Source: Roseinatronobacter bogoriensis DSM 18756
Lineage (GTDB): Bacteria > Pseudomonadota > Alphaproteobacteria > Rhodobacterales > Rhodobacteraceae
Direction: 5' to 3'
DNA: 64,000 nt
Assembly (NCBI RefSeq): GCF_004366635.1
Contig: NZ_SORN01000001.1
Location: 74,338-138,337 of the forward strand
Shown piece by piece: positions 1 through 8,652 of the stretch. The notes below the pieces were generated by a model. The model saw only the letters and a program-made list of their open reading frames with translations, had not been told where the DNA came from and did no database searches. Within the stretch, counting starts at the first letter, position 1. Every line of letters begins with the position of its first letter. Position numbers and translations under genes: made by a program.

Positions 1-823
1 ATACCGACACATTGGTGTTGGTTTCACAGGGTATGTTTGTGCTTGGTTCTTCAAGGTCGGCATAGGGGTCGCGCACTTTTGGGGCGTAGTCATTGGGTGC
101 GACGCAGTCCAGAAGGCGCAGATTGGTGCTGCTGACATAGCCACCCACCGTGTGCACACAGCCAACAGCAAGATTTGCCGATGAATTTGCCATCCAGAAC
201 GCATCCGAAGCGTTCGAATTCGACGCGACATCACAGCCTTCCAGCGAAACGTCAGTATTCCCGCTCACTGTGATGGCGCGGGATTGCGTCGGGGCAAGCG
301 CCAGAACACAAGCAGCAGAATTCGAGGCTGTCACCTGCGCCACAGCTCTGGCCCCAATCAGAATTGGTTCATTGCTGAGAATCGCAGACAGGAATCTGGG
401 TTGGTTTCTGGTCAGCAGCACTTCGACAGAATTCGTGTTTCCGGCATTGGGACCGCTGGACGGCGGTGTGTGCAGATCAAAGTCGCCCATTTCAGCCGCA
501 AAACCGGCCGCGGTCGCCACATGCAGCGCCGCGGCATGGATCGCTTCGGGGCTGTCACCTGCGCGCAGTCTGACACCGCCAGTATGGGCCGCAAGATCTG
601 CGGCATGTTGCAGGTTGCGCTGCGTCATGTAGTTATAGCCGGTCTCTGCCCCTAGGCCCATGCCAAGGACCAGCACAGGCATCAGAAGCGCCGTCATGAT
701 TGCCACGCTGCCGCTGCCATCACAGCCAAATTCAGCAAGGCGTTGGCCGCATTCGGCGCTTAACGCGCGCTTCATGGCATAGGGGGCGGACCGAGGGGGG
801 AGCAGCTTTGCCTCGTCTTGCAT
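1..823 (-). CDS. TadE/TadG-like Flp pilus assembly protein, partial (C-terminus beyond left edge)
   Basis: Read directly from the minus strand. An ATG at 823 opens a frame that stays open to base 1, about 274 codons, so the 3' end lies outside the window. A hydrophobic segment near residues 40-60 (GSVAIMTALLMPVLVLGMG) is followed by ETGYNYMTQRNLQHAADLAA. That is the membrane anchor plus helix typical of the N-terminal Tad domain of TadG-like proteins; the rest is an exported, Cys-containing, Ser/Thr/Asn-rich region. It follows tadC on the same strand after a short gap, so it is probably the last visible gene of the cpaB-cpaE-cpaF-tadB-tadC operon. Family members are minor pseudopilin-like components of the Flp (tight adherence) machine. 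The family is clear; the TadG name is inferred from length and position. Confidence 0.8.
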   Translation of the reverse strand, partial: MQDEAKLLPPRSAPYAMKRALSAECGQRLAEFGCDGSGSVAIMTALLMPVLVLGMGLGAETGYNYMTQRNLQHAADLAAHTGGVRLRAGDSPEAIHAAALHVATAAGFAAEMGDFDLHTPPSSGPNAGNTNSVEVLLTRNQPRFLSAILSNEPILIGARAVAQVTASNSAACVLALAPTQSRAITVSGNTDVSLEGCDVASNSNASDAFWMANSSANLAVGCVHTVGGYVSSTNLRLLDCVAPNDYAPKVRDPYADLEEPSTNIPCETNTNVSV

Positions 824-857
824 TGGGTCGCCTCCGTTGTTCAAGCCGGGCACAGCA

Positions 858-1835
858 TCAGTTGTTGATGATCTGGATTACGGCAGGGGTGATCACCACC
901 GCGAACAGGACCGGCAGGAAAAAGATGACCATCGGCACCGTCAGCTTCGGGGGAAGTGCTGCGGCCTTTTTGTCGGCCTCGCTCATGCGCATTGCGCGGT
1001 TCTCTTCGGCGAGGACGCGCAATGCATGGCCAAGGGATGTGCCATATTTCTCTGATTGCATCAGCCCCGAGACAACGGCCTTGACCTCATCCAGATCCGT
1101 ACGCCTGCCAAGGTTTTCGTAAGCCGTCCGCCGGTCCGGCAGGAACGATAATTCTGCAGTGGTCAGCGACAGTTCTTCTGCCAGTTCTTTTGACTGATCG
1201 CCAATCTCGTCGGCCACCTTGCGAAACGCGTGTTCACTGCTCATGCCGGACTCGACACAGATCAACAGCAGATCAAGCGCGTCCGGCCAGCTTCGCCGGA
1301 TTGATTGCTGGCGTTTGGCTATCCTGTTCTTCACATATATCAGCGGCACGTAATACCCCAGATATCCAGCGACCATGAGGATTGCCAGAATCACCATGAC
1401 ATGCACGTCGGGTTTGATGATCAGGAAGATATAGCCCGCGACAAAACCCATCACACAAACTGGCATAAGCACCCGCATCGCAAGATAGGTGATAACCGGG
1501 GATCGGCCGCGAAATCCGGCTGTGCGCAGCAGTTGTACGGTCACCCCGTCCTCCAGTTGCCGCGACAGGTTGAACCGCTTGACGATAGCGGCGAGCATCT
1601 TGCTTGGTTCACTGCGCAGCAGCCGCCGCTTCTGGCCCTCGATTGCTTGTGATCTGTCGCGCCGCTGTTCCCTGCCGCGCGTGTTCAGCACCTGCTTCAT
1701 GCGCTGCGTAAGGGGGTCTGGAACAAGGTAGGGCCACCCAAGCACAAGCACACCGCAAAACAAGGCCAGCGCGGCAAAGACTGGCACGACAAGATCACTA
1801 CTGGCAATAACGGACTCGAGTATCATTGCGGCCAC
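858..1835 (-). CDS. tadC: TadC, type II/IV secretion inner-membrane platform protein (T2SSF family)
   Basis: Protein of 325 residues with a hydrophobic N-terminus (about residues 12-33), two membrane segments near the middle (VITYLAMRVLMPVCVMGF and MVILAILMVAGYLGYYVPL) and one at the C-terminus. These flank the cytoplasmic T2SSF helical domain, with WPDALDLLLICVESGMSSEHAF near residue 185. This is the normal size and topology for TadC, which with TadB forms the inner-membrane platform on which the CpaF ATPase drives Flp pilin assembly. It begins one base after tadB ends, so the two are almost certainly co-translated. The assignment to C rather than B rests on gene order (after tadB) and the longer N-terminal region. 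Confidence 0.9.
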   Translation of the reverse strand: MAAMILESVIASSDLVVPVFAALALFCGVLVLGWPYLVPDPLTQRMKQVLNTRGREQRRDRSQAIEGQKRRLLRSEPSKMLAAIVKRFNLSRQLEDGVTVQLLRTAGFRGRSPVITYLAMRVLMPVCVMGFVAGYIFLIIKPDVHVMVILAILMVAGYLGYYVPLIYVKNRIAKRQQSIRRSWPDALDLLLICVESGMSSEHAFRKVADEIGDQSKELAEELSLTTAELSFLPDRRTAYENLGRRTDLDEVKAVVSGLMQSEKYGTSLGHALRVLAEENRAMRMSEADKKAAALPPKLTVPMVIFFLPVLFAVVITPAVIQIINN

Positions 1836-1836
1836 C

Positions 1837-2844
1837 CTAAAAGTCGAAGTGGATCATCTTGTGCATGATCAGCACACCCGTCAGCATCCAGAACGCGCTG
1901 ATGGCCAGAACCACGTTGCCTGTCATTGTCGTGAAGAGCAGTGAGATATATTCGGGACTTGTCACAAAAAGCAGTGACGCCACGATCACCGGCAGCGCAC
2001 CGATGATCCAGCCAGAAGCTTTTGCCTCGGCGCTCATGGCTCTGATCTTGGCAGTCATTTTCTTGCGCTCCCTGAGCACCGTTGAAAGGTTCCCCAACGC
2101 TTCGGTCAGGTTGCCGCCGGATCGACTCTGGATTGTGATGACAATGGACAAGAAATTGGTTTCCGGCAGAAACACCCGCTCGGCCATCCGCTGAATTGCT
2201 TCCTGCACTGGCAGACCAAGGCTCTGATCATCAAGGACGGTCGCAAACTCGCTTCGGACCGGCTCTTGCCCCTCGAACGCAACCACCCTGATGCAGTCTG
2301 CCAGTGGCATACCCGACTTGACGCCGCGCACAATCACATCGACCGCATCGGGAAATTGCGCGGCAAAAGCCGCCAGCCTGCGCTTTCGGCGAAAGCGCAG
2401 ATATGCATCGGGTAGCAACAGGCCCGCCAGCGCTGACAGGATTGTGGCGGTTGACAGCGCAAGGCCGGTGGTCGCCCAAAGCACCAGCAGGATCGTACAC
2501 GCCGTTGCCGTGCATACGCCCCAATACGCCTTTCTGGACCAGATCAGACCCGCTTCACCCAATCGGCTTTTCAGGCTTTTGCGTGAGCGGCTTCTGGCGA
2601 CGGCCTTCTGCTTTTCTTCAATCTCGCGCAAGGTTTCTTCCACGGATCGTCTGCGGCGCTTGCCCTCGCCGGTGCCACTCACGGCAGAGGATGAGTGACG
2701 CGCCCCAAGAACCATTCCAACCCGGCGTCTTGTGCGGGCGGCACTGGCCAGTCGCGGTTGAAAAGCTGCAAACAGCAAGCCGCCCACACTCAGCGCGGTA
2801 AGCAGGAAGGTCAGAGCCATGTAGACATTGGCAGAGATGGACAT
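1837..2844 (-). CDS. tadB: TadB, inner-membrane platform protein (T2SSF family)
   Basis: Protein of 335 residues. It has an N-terminal membrane helix (MALTFLLTALSVGGLLFAAF), a basic linker rich in Arg/Lys (about residues 55-95), a paired membrane region (residues 105-145), the T2SSF domain (FPDAVDVIVRGVKSGMPLAD; SGGNLTEALGNLSTVLRERK) and two C-terminal helices. TadB partners TadC as the assembly platform of the Flp pilus. It sits between cpaF (28-base gap) and tadC (one-base gap) on the minus strand, which is the standard tad order. The start has GGATG seven bases upstream. Confidence 0.92.
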   Translation of the reverse strand: MSISANVYMALTFLLTALSVGGLLFAAFQPRLASAARTRRRVGMVLGARHSSSAVSGTGEGKRRRRSVEETLREIEEKQKAVARSRSRKSLKSRLGEAGLIWSRKAYWGVCTATACTILLVLWATTGLALSTATILSALAGLLLPDAYLRFRRKRRLAAFAAQFPDAVDVIVRGVKSGMPLADCIRVVAFEGQEPVRSEFATVLDDQSLGLPVQEAIQRMAERVFLPETNFLSIVITIQSRSGGNLTEALGNLSTVLRERKKMTAKIRAMSAEAKASGWIIGALPVIVASLLFVTSPEYISLLFTTMTGNVVLAISAFWMLTGVLIMHKMIHFDF

Positions 2845-2871
2845 CTTTCATCCTTAGCTTTAGCGACCAAT

Positions 2872-4293
2872 TCAGGAACCATAGGCTTGCGCGGCTTCCA
2901 GTGCGGCAGTCAGGCGGTGTTCTTCACCATAATACCGGGCCTTGTCCCAGAATGCCGGGTGTCCGATTCCGGTCGATCTGTGCCGTCCGATAATCTTGCC
3001 CTGGTCATCCTCTCCCGTAATGTCATAGACGAAGATGTCCTGTGTAATCGGGACATCGCCCTCCAGCCCGAGGACCTCGGTGATATGCGTGATGCGCCGT
3101 GATCCGTCGCGCAGTCGCGCTGCCTGAACGATGACATCTATCGAGGATACAGCCATCTCCCGGATTGTCTTGATTGGCAGAGAGAAACCACCCATCGTGA
3201 TCATGGATTCCAGTCTGGAAAGGGCCTCTCGCGGGCTGTTGGCATGCAGCGTTCCCATAGAACCGTCGTGACCCGTATTCATCGCCTGTAGCAAATCAAA
3301 CGCCTCAGGGCCGCGCACTTCGCCCACAATGATCCGCTCGGGGCGCATACGCAGGCAGTTCTTGACCAGTTGCCGCATGGTAATCTCGCCGATGCCCTCA
3401 ATATTCGGGGGGCGGGTCTCCAGCCGGACGACATGGGGCTGCTGAAGTTGCAACTCGGCAGAATCCTCGCAGGTGATGATGCGTTCGTCAGCTTCGGCGT
3501 ATCGGGTCAGGCAATTAAGAAGCGTGGTCTTGCCGGACCCTGTGCCGCCCGAAATAAGAACATTGCACCTGACCCGCCCGATGATCTTGAGGATCTCAGC
3601 CCCCTCTGGGGTGATTGCACCGAATTCGACAAGTTGATCAAGCGTCAGCTTGTCTTTCTTGAAGCGCCGGATTGTCAGGGTTGGCCCTTCAAGCGCGAGG
3701 GGCGGCGCGATGACATTGACCCGGCTGCCATCGAGCAGCCGCGCATCACAGATCGGGCTGGATTCATCGACCCTGCGCCCAACCTGACTCACGATCCGTT
3801 GGCAGACGTTCAGAAGCTGGGTGTTGTCGCGAAAGCGGATACCTGTCTGAATGACCTTTCCGCCAACCTCGATGAAGATGTGCTTGTCGCCATTGACCAT
3901 GATGTCCGAAATGTCATCCCGAGCCAGCAAAGGCTCTAGCGGGCCGTAACCCAGCACATCATCACAGATATCTGAAACCAGTTCATCCTGAACAGCCGTC
4001 GAAATGAGGGCCTTTTTTGCCGTCAGGATATCATTCGCGATGATGCTGACTTCGCGGCGGGCCTCTTCTACTTCCATAGTGCCAAGCTGCGCCACATCTA
4101 TCGTTTCAAGAAGCGCGGCAAAAATTTCTCGCTTCAGGTCGTAATAAGCTTTGGCCCTTTGCGATTCCGATGTCCGCGCGTCATCAACCGGCGCAGCAAC
4201 AGGGTCTGCTTTCTCCGCCACCACCTTTAGAGGCACTGTGCTTGACGGTGCCGTTGCATCCGCAGGCGTGAAGTCACGTCTTTTGCCAAACAT
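2872..4293 (-). CDS. cpaF: CpaF/TadA, Flp pilus assembly ATPase (GspE/VirB11 family)
   Basis: Protein of 473 residues, the usual CpaF length. The N-terminal 60 residues are variable. The VirB11-type N-domain follows (GYGPLEPLLARDDISDIMVN), then the ATPase core: Walker A GGTGSGKTTLLN near residue 249, the Asp/His boxes, Walker B region MRPERIIVGEVRGPEAFDLL, and the AMNTGHDGSMGTLHANSP box. The enzyme hydrolyses ATP on the cytoplasmic side to power Flp pilin extension through TadB/TadC. It is preceded by cpaE with a 129-base gap, the largest gap inside the minus-strand tad cluster, so a secondary promoter there is possible. Confidence 0.95.
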   Translation of the reverse strand: MFGKRRDFTPADATAPSSTVPLKVVAEKADPVAAPVDDARTSESQRAKAYYDLKREIFAALLETIDVAQLGTMEVEEARREVSIIANDILTAKKALISTAVQDELVSDICDDVLGYGPLEPLLARDDISDIMVNGDKHIFIEVGGKVIQTGIRFRDNTQLLNVCQRIVSQVGRRVDESSPICDARLLDGSRVNVIAPPLALEGPTLTIRRFKKDKLTLDQLVEFGAITPEGAEILKIIGRVRCNVLISGGTGSGKTTLLNCLTRYAEADERIITCEDSAELQLQQPHVVRLETRPPNIEGIGEITMRQLVKNCLRMRPERIIVGEVRGPEAFDLLQAMNTGHDGSMGTLHANSPREALSRLESMITMGGFSLPIKTIREMAVSSIDVIVQAARLRDGSRRITHITEVLGLEGDVPITQDIFVYDITGEDDQGKIIGRHRSTGIGHPAFWDKARYYGEEHRLTAALEAAQAYGS

Positions 4294-4422
4294 CTGGCGC
4301 TCTCCTCGTCGTGGCGTAGTTGGACCCGCGCTTGTGCCTTTGCTGTCGTATCGCTGGCAGGTCGCGTAAATTGCCAGCGCTGTGGGAATAGGGTCAAAGT
4401 CCCTGTGTGTGTCCTGTGCGGA

Positions 4423-5721
4423 CTACGACGCCCGCCCGCCCCAGAACCCCCATAATCCTTTGCGTTTTTTTCGGGCCGTCATACCGGTTAGCTGTCCGGC
4501 CAGCGCTTCGAGTGTTGGTGTGACCGCCGACTTGCGAGAGAATTCACTGATCATCTGCCCATTGGCCGCCGCAGCACTGAACACCACCGGATCGTCCGCG
4601 ATCTTTGCTGTCAGGGGGACTTCCAACGCAGCTGCAAATTTTTGCGGCGGAATTTCTACACGCTTGGGCACCCCAACCCGGTTGACGATCAATCGCGGTG
4701 GCGGGTCATTGGGGCGCGACTGTCTGAGGAAATCAACCAGACTGCGCGCATTGCGCAGGTTCGCAAGGTCCGGTTCGGCAACCAGAATAATATCATCGGC
4801 GGCCAGAAGTGAGCTGCGCACCAAGGGTGACCACGCATGAGGCAGGTCCAGCACGACATGCGGAAACGCGCAACGCGCCAGATCCAGCACCTTTTCGATG
4901 GTGGCCATATCGGGGTCGCTGGCGATATGCGCTGCGGTCGCGCAGGGAAGAAGGCTCAGGCCTTTCCCGCGCTTGAAAAGCAGCCGCTCCAGCAAGGCTC
5001 CGTCAAGGCGGTCCACTTCGGGAAGCTGTTCAGCAAACCCGGTCGGGCAGTCGATATTGCAATTCAGCGCAGCGGTTCCGAATTGCAGGTCCAGATCGGC
5101 AAGCAGCGTGGCATGGGTGCAGTGTGAAACAGTCCACGCCAGGTTTTGCGCAAACACTGACGACCCGACCCCACCCTTTGCGCCGATCACGGCATGAATC
5201 TTGCCAAGACGTGTTCCGCTTTCTTCTGGAAATAACCTCAGCACTGCGCCGATGATCGTCAATGCGCCCACTGGGGCTAGCAGGTATTCCGCAATGCCAC
5301 CCGCCACCAGTTCCCGAAACAGCGCAATGTCGTTGCTGGTGCCCACCACAACCACCTTGGTCCGGCTGTCGCATACAGGCGCCAGTTTCGCCAGAATCGA
5401 CAGCAGGTCTTCACGCGCAGCCGCGCTTTCAAGGATCAGCAAATCCGGGGTCGGGCTGTCACGATATTCCGCAATGGCCGCGCTTATTCCACCGGCCCTG
5501 ATATCGCATGTGGCCCGATACAGGCGCCGGTCACTGGCTGCGCGCTGCATCGACGCGGCAAGATTGGGTGTTTCGCAATAGGCATGTATCGAGATATGCG
5601 GCGTCCGGCCCACCGGCTGGATCCGTGGCATGCTGATCATTGCGTCAGGTGTCAGCTTTAGCGGCGCATGTTGCATCTTAGGTCCGATCCAAAATTTCAG
5701 TTCCGGTTTCGCTGCCTTCAA
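4423..5721 (-). CDS. cpaE: CpaE/TadZ-like P-loop ATPase, pilus localisation factor
   Basis: Protein of 432 residues. A receiver-like N-terminal domain (about residues 45-165; DLLILE, KVVVVGTSND, GGIAEYLLAPV) precedes a MinD/ParA-type ATPase domain beginning VIGAKGGVGSSVFAQNLAW. The P-loop is the deviant form expected for CpaE/TadZ: the Lys-Gly-Gly-Val-Gly core is kept but the following Lys-Thr is Ser-Ser. Later ATPase motifs are LLADLDLQFGT and HVVLDLPHAW. TadZ proteins place the Tad machine at a cell pole and are often ATPase-weak. The start overlaps the cpaB stop by four bases (ATGA), so the two are translationally coupled; a second ATG 45 bases in is a possible alternative. Confidence 0.88.
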   Translation of the reverse strand: MKAAKPELKFWIGPKMQHAPLKLTPDAMISMPRIQPVGRTPHISIHAYCETPNLAASMQRAASDRRLYRATCDIRAGGISAAIAEYRDSPTPDLLILESAAAREDLLSILAKLAPVCDSRTKVVVVGTSNDIALFRELVAGGIAEYLLAPVGALTIIGAVLRLFPEESGTRLGKIHAVIGAKGGVGSSVFAQNLAWTVSHCTHATLLADLDLQFGTAALNCNIDCPTGFAEQLPEVDRLDGALLERLLFKRGKGLSLLPCATAAHIASDPDMATIEKVLDLARCAFPHVVLDLPHAWSPLVRSSLLAADDIILVAEPDLANLRNARSLVDFLRQSRPNDPPPRLIVNRVGVPKRVEIPPQKFAAALEVPLTAKIADDPVVFSAAAANGQMISEFSRKSAVTPTLEALAGQLTGMTARKKRKGLWGFWGGRAS

Positions 5722-6488
5722 TCCAGTTCAACCACGTCTACCTCACTGCCCCGCCGGATCCGCACGGTTCGCTTCTCTGCGGTGGTGACTTCGGTCGTCT
5801 CAAAGCTGTCTGCGAGGGACCGCAGGGCAAGTGACAGGGCACCTGTGGCCTCGGCAGCGGTCAGAATCTCGACCTGTGCGGCGGTCAGTTCCAGCGTGGC
5901 CGTCCTGCCGACCACGGCTTCGCTTACACCATCACTCATCTGGTCCACGGCCAGAACCTTGACGTTTTGCAAAATGACCCTGCTGCTGACCGTGTTCTTG
6001 CCGCTTGAATTGACTTGCGATGTTGTCAGCAAGATATCGACCCTGTCATTGGGCAACACGAACCCGCCCGCGCTGTTTTCGGCACTGACCCGCACAGCGA
6101 CGGCGCGCTTGCCGCTTGCCAGCATGACCGACAGAGCCCCCGCATCGGCCGCAGATAGTTTCGCATCAAGGATTGGTTCGCCCGCCAGAAATCCGTTGCG
6201 AACGACCAAGCCATCCATCTCGTGAACGGCGTCCGGGCGATCATCGCGTGTTATGAAGGCTGGATTAAGCGCCTCTTCAGGCCAGACCTGCCAGCGCAGG
6301 GCAGTCGGGCCGACCAGTGCCCCAGAAGACAGGTTGGTGGAAGCGACAAGGATCTCTGCCATACGCGGCATGGCTTCGATATCTTCGCGGGCCGTGGCCG
6401 CTGTCAGCGCGCCAGATGCGCCCATGGACATCCATGCCGCAATCGCGCCTGCAGACAAAGCCACAAGAAGGATGAATCCGCGCAGCAT
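5718..6488 (-). CDS. cpaB: CpaB/RcpC, periplasmic Flp pilus assembly protein (SAF domain)
   Basis: Protein of 256 residues with an N-terminal signal/anchor (MLRGFILLVALSAGAIAAW). A SAF/RcpC region follows: ILVASTNLSSGALVGPTALRW, then GEPILDAKL and RAVAVRVSAENSAGGFVLPNDRVDILL, the characteristic RcpC block. CpaB is thought to interact with the outer-membrane secretin in the periplasm. In most alphaproteobacterial tad loci cpaC (secretin) follows directly, but here the stop codon overlaps cpaE, leaving no room for it. The gene opens the minus-strand tad operon, downstream of the flp pilin on the same strand. Confidence 0.92.
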   Translation of the reverse strand: MLRGFILLVALSAGAIAAWMSMGASGALTAATAREDIEAMPRMAEILVASTNLSSGALVGPTALRWQVWPEEALNPAFITRDDRPDAVHEMDGLVVRNGFLAGEPILDAKLSAADAGALSVMLASGKRAVAVRVSAENSAGGFVLPNDRVDILLTTSQVNSSGKNTVSSRVILQNVKVLAVDQMSDGVSEAVVGRTATLELTAAQVEILTAAEATGALSLALRSLADSFETTEVTTAEKRTVRIRRGSEVDVVELD

Positions 6489-6608
6489 GTGCCGTCCTTT
6501 TCAATTGCAAGTTTAAGGGGCCGGCGTGTCTACCAGACCCAAACAAGGCGCGCAGCTATCGGCGAGGGTGTCCCCGCCGATTTGCATGCCGATATTTTAG
6601 AATCCGGT

Positions 6609-6782
6609 TTACTCAACGCCACTCAACGCGCCTGTGATGGTTTGGAAAACACTTGTCAGTTGAGGCCCTAGCGCAAGAAGTGCGCCGACGACCACCACCG
6701 AAACCAGCCCAGCGATCAGGCCATATTCAATTGCAGTAGCGCCGGATTCGTCGTTCTTGAAGCGAGTGATGAGGTATTTCAT
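6609..6782 (-). CDS. flp: Flp family type IVb pilin
   Basis: Protein of 57 residues. I chose the internal ATG at 6782 because it gives the canonical short leader and has a purine-rich ribosome site (AGGAAC) just upstream; the frame also extends 19 codons further. The leader MKYLITRFKNDESG ends at the prepilin-peptidase Gly. The mature N-terminus is ATAIEYGLIAGLVSVVVVGA, with Glu5-Tyr6 as in all Flp pilins, followed by a short amphipathic tail. This is the major subunit of the Flp pilus. It precedes cpaB by 120 bases on the same strand and is probably the most highly expressed gene of the locus. Confidence 0.93.
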   Translation of the reverse strand: MKYLITRFKNDESGATAIEYGLIAGLVSVVVVGALLALGPQLTSVFQTITGALSGVE

Positions 6783-7100
6783 TGCTTTGTTCCTATCCTT
6801 CGGTACGAGGGGAGCGCCCAGTTTGATGCCCAATGCCATCTACAGGACATGTCCAACGCCAAACTTTCAGCGTTAGGTTGAGGCTGCACCGATTCGGTAG
6901 CATCGATATAGTTGGACTGATGGGCTGGACATTTGGCCAGCCAGATGGACGGCATTGGCGGCACTGATATGTTCCCGCCGCACCCAGCCGCAGCAATTCG
7001 CCAAATAAACCCACAGAATTGTATATTTACGGTCGAAACTTGGCCATTTGGCCAGTCCGTCAGATCAAGTGGGTTTACGCAGCCATTCTCAGTAGCATGA
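6783..7100. promoter_or_regulatory. Divergent intergenic region between flp and tadE-like genes, with an 11-bp repeat
   Basis: About 320 bases with no gene between the leftward flp pilin and the rightward tadE-like genes, so promoters for both directions must lie here. It is more AT-rich than its flanks. An identical 11-mer, CATTTGGCCAG, occurs at 6930-6940 and again at 7045-7055, in the same orientation. The shared TTGGCCA core could be a regulator binding site. No classical CtrA site (TTAA-N7-TTAA) was seen. The regulatory role is inference. Confidence 0.4.
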
Positions 7101-7673
7101 ATGATGCGTCGCTTGGCACACACCAAGCCCCGAGCGGCGCGTTTGCAATTTCAGGATGAACCGCAGACGATGGCTCACCAGTCTCTCAACACGGGAATGC
7201 AATGTAGGCCTGATGGGCAATGCAGGTTGCGCGCCTTTCTGCGCGATGAACGCGCTGTATCGGCCATCGAATTCGCCCTTGTCGCGCCGATGCTGACCCT
7301 CGCGCTTCTTGCGATGGTCGATATTGGTCTTGCGATTTCCGAGCGGATGACGATCGGGCATGTCCTGCGGGCGGGGGCACAGGGTGCAGCAGAGGATATA
7401 GGCGTTTCCGCAGTCGACCAGATACTGAGGATGACCGCAGAAAAGAATATGGTGGTCGCGCCGACATCTGCCAGTGATGCCACGCTTGAGCTTGATGTCA
7501 GGTTGTTTCACGCCTGCCCGGAAGACCCGTCAACGCCAGTGGGTCAGAATACAACCTGCGACGGGGCAACTCCGACCCATATTTTCTATGTTCTGTCGGG
7601 CACGAAAACCTATACTGGGCTGTTCATGCCCAGCTTTTCGCAGTCGCGGGAACTCTGGGTGCAGGTTCGATGA
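7101..7673 (+). CDS. TadE-like pseudopilin (TadE/TadF family)
   Basis: Protein of up to 190 residues. The core motif is RAFLRDERAVSAIEFALVAPMLTLALLAMVDIGL: a short basic segment, the pseudopilin Glu within AIEFALVAP, and one long hydrophobic helix. A periplasmic domain with paired cysteines (CPEDPSTPVGQNTTC) follows. TadE/F proteins are processed by the Tad prepilin peptidase and help form the Flp pilus. The start is uncertain: an ATG at 7197 gives a leader closer to the family norm and would shorten the protein to 158 residues. The stop overlaps the next gene by four bases (ATGA), and the two are a coupled TadE-type pair. Confidence 0.82.
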   Translation: MMRRLAHTKPRAARLQFQDEPQTMAHQSLNTGMQCRPDGQCRLRAFLRDERAVSAIEFALVAPMLTLALLAMVDIGLAISERMTIGHVLRAGAQGAAEDIGVSAVDQILRMTAEKNMVVAPTSASDATLELDVRLFHACPEDPSTPVGQNTTCDGATPTHIFYVLSGTKTYTGLFMPSFSQSRELWVQVR

Positions 7674-8062
7674 GCGCTTGCCTCAAGTGTTTTGCGCGGT
7701 CCGAGCGCGGCGCAACCGCTGTCGAGTTCGCGCTGGTGAGCATGGTTGGTATTGCTGTGTTTTTGGGAATCATCGAATTCGGGCGCGGCCTGCATATCCG
7801 CAATGAAATGTCCTATGCGGCGGATCGCGCAGCCAGACAGATCCTGATGAATCCGGCTATATCGAATGCCGAGCTTGAACTGACCTTGCGCGATGCGATT
7901 GCCTTTGCTTCATCTGATCTGCAAATCACGCTTGGCACCGAAAGTTCCCAAGGCGTTGAGTTTCGCACCATCCTGATCAGCCAGCCGATCAGCCTGATCA
8001 TCCCCGGGCTGAATAATGGGCGCATCACGCTGGGCGTGGACCGGCGCGTGCCTATCCGCTAA
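7670..8062 (+). CDS. TadE-like pseudopilin (second of pair)
   Basis: Protein of 130 residues. The N-terminus ARSERGATAVEFALVSMVG is the TadE signature, with the pseudopilin Glu and a single hydrophobic helix (to about residue 38). A small exported domain follows (IRNEMSYAADRAARQILMNP). It is coupled to the upstream tadE-like gene by an ATGA overlap. With the partial tadG-like gene at the left edge, the locus has three pseudopilin-type proteins, the usual complement of a tad locus. Confidence 0.85.
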   Translation: MSACLKCFARSERGATAVEFALVSMVGIAVFLGIIEFGRGLHIRNEMSYAADRAARQILMNPAISNAELELTLRDAIAFASSDLQITLGTESSQGVEFRTILISQPISLIIPGLNNGRITLGVDRRVPIR

Positions 8063-8329
8063 GCCCGCACGACACGACTTTGCACCCGTTTCAGCAGGTG
8101 AAATCCCGGACCAGCAACCCCGGCGAACCTGTCCTGCATTACCCTTTGCTTGATCAGCTCTTTCACATTCGGGTCGCGGCGACGTGGCGCCCGCCTTGGT
8201 TGGCCTGTCCGCAGTGTTTTGTCAGGCCAAGCGGCGCAACAGTTTCCCACCATCAGGATCTACTGGGTCTATCCTCGATAAGCATATGATTATCCGCATT
8301 GAAAATCATAGCAAAATGCAAAGGTTGAG

Positions 8330-8357
8330 TTGCAAAGCACGAATTGCACGCTATAGT
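8330..8357 (+). promoter_or_regulatory. Candidate sigma70-type promoter
   Basis: TTGCAA at 8330-8335 and TATAGT at 8352-8357 are separated by 16 bases. They match the -35 consensus at four and the -10 at five of six positions. The site lies in a locally AT-richer stretch upstream of the small ORF at 8462 and the response regulator at 8653. It is the only good promoter-like pair I noticed in the 590-base gap. Nothing else recognisable was seen in 8063-8329. Confidence 0.35.
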
Positions 8358-8461
8358 TGTAAGGCGCCTAAGGCTGGCACTTCAGTCGTAGGACGCGGCC
8401 CACCCGTTCGACACTACGCACGTCCAGTACTGCAATTGTCCAAAGAAAACGGAGGATCGTG

Positions 8462-8557
8462 ATGAAAAACCATCAGGCACTTCTTTCCTTACTCAAATCT
8501 ATCACCGCCAACGGCCCTGATCGAAGGCCGCGTAGTTCACCTATAGAACAAACATAA
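8462..8557 (+). CDS. Possible 31-residue small ORF upstream of the response regulator
   Basis: An ATG at 8462 preceded by a strong ribosome site (GGAGGA, spaced five bases from the start) opens 31 codons ending in TAA: MKNHQALLSLLKSITANGPD followed by a short Arg/Pro/Ser-rich tail. The predicted peptide has an amphipathic N-terminal helix and a polar end. It lies about 100 bases downstream of the candidate promoter and 95 bases before the response regulator start, so it could be a leader peptide or a free small protein. I do not recognise a family. The support is only the ribosome site, the position and the lack of another gene. Confidence 0.35.
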   Translation: MKNHQALLSLLKSITANGPDRRPRSSPIEQT

Positions 8558-8652
8558 ACCAGCAGATCAGAATTCCGATCAGCGGTTTGCATAACGCAAT
8601 CACGCCATGCAGACGCGTGTGTTGCACAAGCTTGGGGCAGGCAAAGTTGGAA

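Noticed and set aside
8059..8253. 64-codon minus-strand frame after the second tadE-like gene
   Set aside because: No ribosome site, no recognisable family and Arg-rich shadow-like composition.
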